A stretch of 64,000 bases of DNA, from contig JBIQKZ010000003.1 in NCBI GenBank assembly GCA_044464765.1, positions 1 through 64,000 of the forward strand, read 5' to 3'. The translations under genes and the position numbers were made by a program. Within the stretch, counting starts at the first letter, position 1. Each line of letters starts with the position of its first letter. The DNA comes from JBIQKZ01 sp044464765 (GTDB taxonomy: Bacteria; Pseudomonadota; Gammaproteobacteria; Burkholderiales; Burkholderiaceae_B). Positions 9,001-14,826 of this stretch are shown here, one piece after another. The notes under the pieces were generated by a model that did no database searches, was not told where the DNA came from, and was given only the letters and a program-made list of their open reading frames with translations.

Positions 9001-9468
9001 ATGAACACGGAAAAGCAGATTATCAAGGGATTGGATGGCTTCCGCACACTGGTTGGCACGACAATAGGCCCCTCTCAGCCGCTGGAAGTTACTCAAGAAC
9101 GTATTGAAAAATTTTGCGCAGCAGTCGACAACGACGAGTGGATCCATTTCGATGTGGAGCGCTGTAAAGAAGCGGGGTTTGGCACTACGATCGCGCCTGG
9201 CATGCTTACCCAGGCATACTTTTCAAAGCTCTGGTTCGATCTGGTAGACATTCACGATGTGCCTAGGATGTTGTTCTTAGGATCTGATAAGATTCGCCTG
9301 CTTACTCCCATTAAGTGCGGCCAATCTTTTACTATGTCTGCTACGGTTCAAAGAGTTGAAGAAAAGGAGAATGGGGTCGCTGTCTATCTAGATGTAGTTT
9401 GGAATATCGTTGGCAACACAAAGCCAGCATGTATTGGAACTTTCATCATAAGGTATATGGAAAAGTAA
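9001..9468 (+). CDS. MaoC-like hotdog-fold dehydratase/hydratase
   Basis: I place the start at ATG 9001, after TGGAG; the frame is open further upstream but overlaps the LivG gene there. The 155-residue protein has the hydratase-2 motif region NDEWIHFDVERC (44-55) and the FGTTIAPGMLT loop (60-70) of MaoC/NodN-like hotdog proteins. His49 is kept, but the position of the catalytic Asp (five residues before the His) is Asn44. It could hydrate an unsaturated CoA ester, or act as a thioesterase-like protein. It is the last gene of the forward operon, 125 bases after the ATPase gene. Confidence 0.8.
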   Translation: MNTEKQIIKGLDGFRTLVGTTIGPSQPLEVTQERIEKFCAAVDNDEWIHFDVERCKEAGFGTTIAPGMLTQAYFSKLWFDLVDIHDVPRMLFLGSDKIRLLTPIKCGQSFTMSATVQRVEEKENGVAVYLDVVWNIVGNTKPACIGTFIIRYMEK

Positions 9469-9474
9469 GCACCA

Positions 9475-9505
9475 AAAATACGGCTCTGCGATTACCACGA
9501 GCCGT
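9475..9505 (-). terminator. Intrinsic terminator between convergent operons
   Basis: The arms ACGGCTC (9480-9486) and GAGCCGT (9499-9505) can pair as a 7-bp stem with a 12-base loop. Read on the reverse strand the hairpin is followed by a run of five T (9475-9479). It lies right after the MaoC stop and ten bases beyond the TetR stop on the other strand. It probably ends the reverse operon strongly and the forward operon weakly. Confidence 0.65.
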
Positions 9506-9514
9506 CAAACTGAC

Positions 9515-10207
9515 TCAAGGGCTTCGCTGAACCAGGCCGGAGAGGATCATTTGTCGTGCGACGCGGCTCATCCTTTCTCCGTCAAGCATCTCCCCGCGAC
9601 GCAGCCATTCCAGAAGCAAGCCATCCATAACTCCTATAAGGACGGCTGCCTGCTCGCGACCGCTACCTTCCACGGCGATGAGTCCTGCTTTTCGGCCTTC
9701 TTCTATAACTGCGCTTAATGCACCATACGTGCGCTCATACATGTTGGATATAGTCTGTTTGATTTGCTCATTCGTTTCGAGAAACTCGAATGACATCAGA
9801 ATGGGAAGAAACATCGTGTTGCGCTGCTCTATCGCAACGCGAGCCCAGCTGTGCGCATAATTGACAAGCTTCTGTACAGGATCAATATTGGGATTATCCA
9901 TACTTGTGAGGATTGGTCTTAGCACTTGGTCTTCTGCTCTTTGCAGCAAAACTAAAAGCACCTCTTGTTTATCCTTGAAATGCACATAGACCGCCCCTTT
10001 TGTCAAACCAGCCCTAGACGCAATTTCGTCTACACTCGTGCGATAGTAGCCCTGCTGAACAAAAAGGGTTTCCGCCGACGCAAGAATTGCAGCCTCTGTT
10101 TGAAGCCGACGGGCATGTTGGGTTCTAGGAGCACGAATTGGTGCGTTTTGCTTGTTGATAGCGGCCCCTCCCCCGGTAGATTGATGGGCCGCCTTCGTCC
10201 TTGCCAT
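9515..10207 (-). CDS. TetR/AcrR family transcriptional regulator (probable regulator of the Paa-like operon)
   Basis: The 230-residue protein has a basic, low-complexity N-terminal tail of about 35 residues, then a TetR helix-turn-helix at about 37-80 (recognition region LTKGAVYVHF) and a helical ligand domain. AGGA lies six bases before the ATG at 10207. It follows the PaaC-like gene on the same strand after 100 bases, so it may be the last gene of the oxygenase operon. A near-perfect 18-bp palindrome with central CCGG on the operon promoter (12949-12966) is its likely operator. In known phenylacetate systems PaaR is a TetR repressor that responds to phenylacetyl-CoA; this protein may sense a similar CoA ester. 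Confidence 0.85.
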   Translation of the reverse strand: MARTKAAHQSTGGGAAINKQNAPIRAPRTQHARRLQTEAAILASAETLFVQQGYYRTSVDEIASRAGLTKGAVYVHFKDKQEVLLVLLQRAEDQVLRPILTSMDNPNIDPVQKLVNYAHSWARVAIEQRNTMFLPILMSFEFLETNEQIKQTISNMYERTYGALSAVIEEGRKAGLIAVEGSGREQAAVLIGVMDGLLLEWLRRGEMLDGERMSRVARQMILSGLVQRSP

Positions 10208-10307
10208 GCCATAGTCCTAATGTAGAGGTGCGATCCAGACTCCGAGACCGTATACCCCTTCAATCGAGCAGTCATACGAAGCTCAATGAGTTTCACAAGA
10301 ACAAAAA

Positions 10308-11087
10308 TTATACGCCAGCGGTAAACCGAATGTTGTCATCGTTGCTAACTTGTAGTGGGCGACGGCATAAGACAGCTTGCTCATTTGTTGGCAAGACGAA
10401 TTCCCATAATGTAGCAGGCATGACTGAACCTCTGGGGCGACGCCGAGCCATGTCCCAATTCGTAACATTGGGCTCCACAGGCAAATCCATCTTTAATACG
10501 GGACTAATTCGTTCTACGTAAGCTTGGTTAAATTTATGACGGGCTTCGACTCCGCCTTCTGCGCCTTCAAACCACTGGAGCGCCGTAGGGTGACGCCTCG
10601 ATAGGGACTCTCGCGCCTGCTGCCGGCTCTGTGGGCACAGCTCTTGCAAAACACCTTCCAGATAAAGAAGATGGAAATCACACTCATCGTTGCATTTTTT
10701 AGGAAGGAAGCCCAGTTCAGGGTGCCGCTTTCCAACAAGGTCCAGCGCTGCTTTCAACGCTAGTTCTGCCAGCAATGTGCTAACAACAAAATCGGACCAA
10801 TTTTGGGGAGGGTGGTCCAGCATTTGCATACTGCAAATTTGTTCTCGCGAACGCTCGAACTCTAACCAGTTTGTAGTGAACAAGCTTTGCTGCTCAAGTA
10901 AAGAAAAAAGAGCTCGAGTATGCCCTAACTGATCCTGGGACATAGCTGATAATGCGTTGAAATCGGTAAGGCTACGACCATTCTGTATGACTTTTATATA
11001 CCAGTGGCCGAGTATCCATTTGGTATCTGCTATACAGAGCAACTCATTGATCACTGCCTTAGGAAGCATTGTTGATTCATCGTTCAT
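10308..11087 (-). CDS. PaaC-like structural subunit of a phenylacetyl-CoA-epoxygenase-type oxygenase (divergent)
   Basis: The 259-residue ferritin-like helical protein belongs to the PaaA/PaaC family. The segment MSQDQLGHTRALFSLLE (49-65) lines up with the QDELGHG helix of PaaA, but the metal-binding Glu of ExxH is Gln53. That fits a non-catalytic PaaC-type partner holding the catalytic PaaA-like subunit. GGAG is nine bases upstream, and the start overlaps the end of the zinc-ribbon gene by 11 bases. Similarity to E. coli PaaC is low by eye, so it belongs to a distant branch. It is the last oxygenase gene before the TetR gene. Confidence 0.72.
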   Translation of the reverse strand: MNDESTMLPKAVINELLCIADTKWILGHWYIKVIQNGRSLTDFNALSAMSQDQLGHTRALFSLLEQQSLFTTNWLEFERSREQICSMQMLDHPPQNWSDFVVSTLLAELALKAALDLVGKRHPELGFLPKKCNDECDFHLLYLEGVLQELCPQSRQQARESLSRRHPTALQWFEGAEGGVEARHKFNQAYVERISPVLKMDLPVEPNVTNWDMARRRPRGSVMPATLWEFVLPTNEQAVLCRRPLQVSNDDNIRFTAGV

Positions 11088-11319
11088 TTGGCTTATCTCC
11101 GGATTGTTTTTTTATGTGCGTACAATCTTCTAAGGTCTCCCATTTCATAAGACCAAAGGGCAAGTGGCACGTGCAGCAATTGAACAAGAGCTCCGACACT
11201 GTTCCGCCGAATAAGCTTGCTAACTTTGTGTTCGAAGAACCGCACCATGGGCACCTTGCCTTACCGCGATAACGTTCGGCAGCCGTTATATAGCCCATTT
11301 TTGAATGCATGCCTTTCAT
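11077..11319 (-). CDS. Small zinc-ribbon protein matching the C-terminal domain of PaaD
   Basis: I place the start at ATG 11319, which overlaps the PaaB-like stop as ATGA; the frame also opens at 11361 inside that gene. The 80-residue product has CPWC (23-26) and CCTC (48-51) with SSNTKLASLFGGTVSELL between them, then HLPFGLMK. This matches, piece by piece, the C-terminal zinc ribbon of E. coli PaaD (CPRC, then an S-x-FGST stretch, CDSC and REPFDYFK). In PaaD this domain is fused to a DUF59 domain; here the DUF59 part is encoded separately at 11581-11907. It probably helps load iron or Fe-S into the oxygenase. Confidence 0.72.
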   Translation of the reverse strand: MKGMHSKMGYITAAERYRGKARCPWCGSSNTKLASLFGGTVSELLFNCCTCHLPFGLMKWETLEDCTHIKKQSGDKPNER

Positions 11320-11552
11320 GCGAAGCCGAGTCCCATTTCTTCGTCCCTGCCAATGAGACACATAAATCCGCTAGCTGGGGCAATGGCAAGTTCGATCCAC
11401 TGCTTCTCCGCATACATCATGCGTGCTCTAGCCTGAGCCAATTTAAGGTTTGGGGCGTTCAACGAACCGATATGCATCAAAGGTTCCTCGGATTTGCTGC
11501 GACCAAACACTTCATAAAGCGCGCCATCGCGCTCCGATATCCATTTGTTCAT
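11316..11552 (-). CDS. PaaB-like small oxygenase subunit
   Basis: About 78 residues from ATG 11552; the longer frame upstream overlaps the DUF59 gene and is unlikely. The opening, ALYEVFGRSKSEEPLMHIGS near residues 11-30, and the following LAQARARMMYAEKQ and FMCLI segments follow the PaaB pattern (LYEVFVRSK, HVGSLHA, ARDLYTRR). PaaB bridges PaaA-PaaC heterodimers in the epoxygenase. No clear ribosome-binding site is visible 28 bases after the previous stop, so coupling from the upstream gene is likely. It is translationally coupled to the zinc-ribbon gene downstream. Confidence 0.75.
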   Translation of the reverse strand: MNKWISERDGALYEVFGRSKSEEPLMHIGSLNAPNLKLAQARARMMYAEKQWIELAIAPASGFMCLIGRDEEMGLGFA

Positions 11553-11580
11553 GATGATAAGTAGAGAATAAAAGAGTTGA

Positions 11581-11907
11581 TCAATCCATCGGGAAAATTT
11601 GGTAGCCGAATGAGCGAATATGTTCACGCGTGGCCTGTGATAAATCGCTCTTACTCCATGGCTTGTCCCACAGGACTTGCACCTTGACACTGCGCACTCC
11701 GGGTACAGTCGCAACGATCTCTTTTATGTCGCTTTGTATCATGGTCCATGCTGGACAGCCGATGCAAGGAAACACGATCCCGACCGTTACGTCTCCCTCT
11801 GGCGAAATTTCGGTGCTGCGCACCATTCCCATTTCGTTAAGGCTAACATTCATGTGGGGATCCATCACTCTATCCAGCGCGGAGAGCACCGCACTCTTTA
11901 CTACCAT
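11581..11907 (-). CDS. DUF59/MIP18-family protein matching the N-terminal domain of PaaD
   Basis: The start is ATG 11907, seven bases after GGGGAG, and overlaps the stop of the PaaA-like gene. The 108-residue protein has the PaaD features NEMGMVRS (24-31), IGCPAW (49-54) and the LWDKPWSKSDLSQATREHIRSFGY tail region, which follows E. coli PaaD closely. It stops before any zinc-ribbon cysteines. DUF59 proteins deliver Fe-S clusters or iron, and PaaD is thought to mature the oxygenase. Separation of the two PaaD domains by a paaB-like gene is unusual. Confidence 0.8.
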   Translation of the reverse strand: MVVKSAVLSALDRVMDPHMNVSLNEMGMVRSTEISPEGDVTVGIVFPCIGCPAWTMIQSDIKEIVATVPGVRSVKVQVLWDKPWSKSDLSQATREHIRSFGYQIFPMD

Positions 11908-12869
11908 AGCGACGCTCCCCATTCCTCGCGTTGCAGACGTTCGTGCGCGGATGGATTCATCGGTCCGCCGGCTTTCAGCTGTGTAATTGTTTCTTCCCAG
12001 CTAGCTTCGCTCCATATCCATGTACGAGCATCCGGGTCACAGAGCATCGGATAAGGGCAATCTAAGACCCATTTATTTGTTTCTTCATCGAAACGTGCAG
12101 GTACTTTTATACCAAGGGCCGTAGCAAATTGGCAGGCACTCTGCAACCACATGTCTCGCATGGTATCGTTCGACCATCCGCGAATACGGTAATCGAGTTG
12201 ACTTTTGCGCGTCTTCAGCGCATCAGGCAGGCCGAACCAAGTGATGCCATGCGGAAAAATCCAATCGCAGGCTTGCTGCACCATTTCGCGTGTCTCGGGC
12301 GAGTAGCTCCAATAAAACTTTGTCCAGCGTGCGCCATGGCCTACGTGAAAATTCTCCTCAAAATTTATTTTGCGTAATGCTCGCCTATAAGGTGCGAAAG
12401 AACAGTTCTCTTCGATGTCCTTAGTCGTGACCCGTCCTGCTCTATCCAATAGGGCTTGAATCATGCAAAATTCAATATAGTTTTTGACAGGAAATTGCAT
12501 GATCATTAACGTCTTGACCTTGCGCGGATCGACATTGAAGGTAATGTCCTCCACTGATGTTCCGAAACGTTCTAAGAGCATGCCTTGTTGGTGTGCGTGA
12601 CCGATCTCATCCTGAATTGTGGCCGAGATAGCCACTTTCGCACCAATGTCAGGTGCCGTCTCGTAGGCCGTATAGGCCCATGTTAATACCGTCACCTCTG
12701 ACTGGGCCGCAATATACAAAGTCTGTCGAAGTGCTTCCCGATATTCGGGGAACAAGTCATTCATGTTTTCGATCAGTTCCCCGGCCTGAATTCGTTTCAT
12801 TACCTCTTGTGCTTCCATTGATACGGAATCATGAGGGGCAGAGGGAGGAACAGCCGTTTCAATCGTCAT
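11901..12869 (-). CDS. PaaA-like catalytic diiron subunit of a CoA-ester epoxygenase/hydroxylase
   Basis: The 322-residue protein starts at ATG 12869, seven bases after GGAG. It keeps a full diiron ligand set expected for PaaA: Glu58 in AAQSEV, Glu88 and His91 in QDEIGH, Glu133 in YIEF, and Glu172 with His175 in EENFH. The flanking text (KINFEENFHVGHG) parallels KEESFHQRQG of PaaA. PaaA uses O2 and electrons to epoxidise the ring of phenylacetyl-CoA. The general identity to PaaA seems limited, so another CoA ester is likely. It is the first gene of the reverse operon, and no PaaE-type reductase accompanies it. Confidence 0.82.
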   Translation of the reverse strand: MTIETAVPPSAPHDSVSMEAQEVMKRIQAGELIENMNDLFPEYREALRQTLYIAAQSEVTVLTWAYTAYETAPDIGAKVAISATIQDEIGHAHQQGMLLERFGTSVEDITFNVDPRKVKTLMIMQFPVKNYIEFCMIQALLDRAGRVTTKDIEENCSFAPYRRALRKINFEENFHVGHGARWTKFYWSYSPETREMVQQACDWIFPHGITWFGLPDALKTRKSQLDYRIRGWSNDTMRDMWLQSACQFATALGIKVPARFDEETNKWVLDCPYPMLCDPDARTWIWSEASWEETITQLKAGGPMNPSAHERLQREEWGASLW

Positions 12870-12948
12870 GTTATGTCTCCGTAGGTGAAGGGCCATTAAT
12901 AGTGGAATAGAACTAAACCCATCAACTGCTTGAATGCTTTTATTTTAA

Positions 12949-12966
12949 ATACTAACCGGATAGTAT
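12949..12966. promoter_or_regulatory. Near-perfect 18-bp palindrome, probable TetR operator of the Paa-like operon
   Basis: ATACTA and TAGTAT arms flank ACCGGA; only the one A-A pair next to the CCGG centre breaks the symmetry. It overlaps the -10 box of the reverse promoter at 12960-12965. The layout, with a CCGG centre, resembles TetR-type operators of fatty-acid and phenylacetate regulons. Which of the two TetR proteins binds is inferred from proximity to the operon ending in the second one. Confidence 0.6.
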
Positions 12967-12988
12967 CAAAGTTACCGAGATCTGTAAA
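12960..12988 (-). promoter_or_regulatory. Sigma-70 promoter of the Paa-like oxygenase operon
   Basis: On the reverse strand TTTACA (12983-12988) and TACTAT (12960-12965) are separated by exactly 17 bases. Transcription would start near 12953 and give a leader of about 84 bases. The -10 box is buried in the palindrome at 12949-12966, which fits repression. Confidence 0.55.
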
Positions 12989-13253
12989 TTGCATTTCTTG
13001 ATTTTCAAAAATAGATTAGCAAAGCCCATTGACGCCCCACCCCGTTACACATGAAGCTTAATAAGCTACGTTTGTAAACGAGGAGGGCCCCACGGCGTTC
13101 TCGGTTTTAAGGCCTTGGCCACGGAGGTTTTTTGACGATGTATTCGGAAACTGGAATGCACGCGCAGGGCGTGGTTCCAGCATTGAGTAAGTTCAAGTGC
13201 CTCTAGCTGAATAAGACGCGCCACGCTTTGCTCGGCACTGATCTGTAGCCGCC

Positions 13254-13757
13254 TTACTCGAGAAGGCTGCGCAGCATCCAGGCGTTCTTTTCGTGAACAT
13301 CCAGGCGACGCGTTAGCAGATCGACCGTAGGTGCATCGCTTGCTTTCTCGGCCCGCTTCAGTGCGGTGCGGGCCGTCGTAGCAACGGCTTCGTTGCCTTT
13401 GACAAGAATGCGAATCATTTCCTCGGCAACGGGGATATCTTCGGGGGCTTCGACCGACGCCAGTTTTGCATACTGCGCATAGGTGCCAGGGGCATAATGC
13501 CCCAGCGCACGGATACGCTCCGCAATCTCGTCCAGCGCCTGCCATTCTTCTGTGTATTGATCCATGAACATCTGGTGCAGGGTGTTGAACAGCGGCCCCG
13601 TGACATTCCAGTGGAAGTTATGCGTGGTCAGGTACAGCGTATAGGCATCAGCAAGCATCTTCGCCAACTCGTGCGATACATCGGATCGGTCTTTCTCGGA
13701 AATGCCGATATTAATGCGTGCGTTCTTTGTGCTGGGCGGTGTCGTCGACTTAGCCAT
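13254..13757 (-). CDS. dps: Dps-type DNA-protection ferritin
   Basis: The 167-residue protein forms ferritin-like dodecamers that bind DNA and oxidise and store iron. It carries the Dps signature THNFHWNVTGPLFNTLHQMF with the ferroxidase residues His, then MDQYTEEWQALDEIAERIR. GGAGG lies five bases before the ATG. It lies about 80 bases downstream of oxyR on the same strand. Peroxide-responsive control by OxyR is known for Dps in other bacteria and is plausible here. It is the first core-type gene to the right of the island. Confidence 0.92.
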   Translation of the reverse strand: MAKSTTPPSTKNARINIGISEKDRSDVSHELAKMLADAYTLYLTTHNFHWNVTGPLFNTLHQMFMDQYTEEWQALDEIAERIRALGHYAPGTYAQYAKLASVEAPEDIPVAEEMIRILVKGNEAVATTARTALKRAEKASDAPTVDLLTRRLDVHEKNAWMLRSLLE

Positions 13758-13837
13758 GTAAACCTCCGGGTGGTTGGAAGCGGTTGATTCAGCTTACCAT
13801 GCGAGCTCTGTGCTTTGCGGCATTAGGTCCGCCATTT

Positions 13838-14794
13838 TTAGGCGGGGGTGAGCTCTGCGGGAAGCGGCTCATCAAGATAAGCGACACCGGGCAAATTGCT
13901 TTGGCGGATCGCGTCGATCAAGGCATGTATCGCGGTTGGCCTGGGGAAGCTTTTGCGCCAGACCAACACGACCCGACGATCCGGCACGGGTTTGCGAAAC
14001 GGGATATAGGCCAGGCGATCATCCTTGGTGCGCGGCGTGGCCAGGGAGCTGGTCGGCAGCACGGTGATACCGATGCCGGCGGCAACCATATGCCGGATGG
14101 TTTCCAGCGACGACCCTTCGAACGTGCGCTGAATGCCCTCGCTCGACGCCGAAAAGCGGGAGAGCTCGGGGCAGACTTCCAGGACCTGATCCCTGAAACA
14201 ATGACCCGCGCCGAGCAAAAGCATGGTTTGGTCTTTTAGATCTGCTGTGGATACTTCCGGAAGCGCAGCCCAGGAATGGTTCTTGGGCACCGCCACTACA
14301 AAGGGCTCGTCGTACAAAGGATGAACCGCCAAGCCCGAATCGGGGATGGGCAAGGCGACAATGGCGCAATCAATTTCCCCCTGACGCAACAGTTCCAGCA
14401 GGCGGGTCGTGAAGTTCTCTTGCAGGATCAGCGGCATTTGCGGCGTGATGTCGATCTGTGCCGGCACCAGGCGCGGCAGCAGATACGGGCCAATGGTGTA
14501 GATGACGCCCACCCGCAATGGTCCTTCCAATGGATCATGCCCTTGGCGTGCGATTTCCTTCAGGTTGGTGGCCTCTTCCAGCACGCGCTGGGCCTGGGTC
14601 ACGACTTTCAGCCCGATGGGCGTTACGCCGATCTCGGCGCCGCCACGCTCAAAAAGCGTGACGCCAAGTTCGTCTTCGAGCTTGCGAATGGCAACCGAGA
14701 GCGTGGGCTGACTAACAAAACAGGCATCCGCCGCCCGCCCAAAGTGGCGTTCGCGGGCTACTGCGACAATGTATTTCAACTCGGTCAAAGTCAT
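13838..14794 (-). CDS. oxyR: Hydrogen-peroxide-sensing LysR-type regulator OxyR
   Basis: The 318-residue LysR protein starts at ATG 14794, five bases after AGGA; the frame runs further upstream, but only inside recG. It has the LysR helix-turn-helix at about 1-60. The peroxide-sensing pair is Cys199 and Cys208 in GHCFRDQVLEVC, with the same spacing and numbering as in E. coli OxyR. Oxidation to the disulfide switches on catalase and dps-type genes. It sits directly downstream of recG, as in Neisseria and Bordetella relatives, and just upstream of dps. Confidence 0.93.
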   Translation of the reverse strand: MTLTELKYIVAVARERHFGRAADACFVSQPTLSVAIRKLEDELGVTLFERGGAEIGVTPIGLKVVTQAQRVLEEATNLKEIARQGHDPLEGPLRVGVIYTIGPYLLPRLVPAQIDITPQMPLILQENFTTRLLELLRQGEIDCAIVALPIPDSGLAVHPLYDEPFVVAVPKNHSWAALPEVSTADLKDQTMLLLGAGHCFRDQVLEVCPELSRFSASSEGIQRTFEGSSLETIRHMVAAGIGITVLPTSSLATPRTKDDRLAYIPFRKPVPDRRVVLVWRKSFPRPTAIHALIDAIRQSNLPGVAYLDEPLPAELTPA

Positions 14795-14826
14795 AGTGAT
14801 TCCTGCACAAAAACAAGTATAAAAAA

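Larger units (their letters stand above)
12870..13253. other. Intergenic region at the right boundary of the AT-richer island
   Basis: No convincing gene is present. The left part (12870-13000) holds the Paa-like promoter and operator and is AT-rich. From about 13,080 the composition shifts to the GC-rich core pattern that continues into dps. The change sits between the oxygenase operon and dps and is taken as the right edge of the island. No tRNA, integrase or direct repeat was recognised at the junction. Confidence 0.5.

Noticed and set aside
11553..11714. Longer start for the PaaB-like protein
   Set aside because: The extra residues overlap the DUF59 gene in another frame and do not resemble PaaB; ATG 11552 gives the family length.
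13066..13545. 159-residue reverse open frame overlapping dps
   Set aside because: Most of it is a shadow of dps in another frame; the Cys/Arg-rich product resembles no family.
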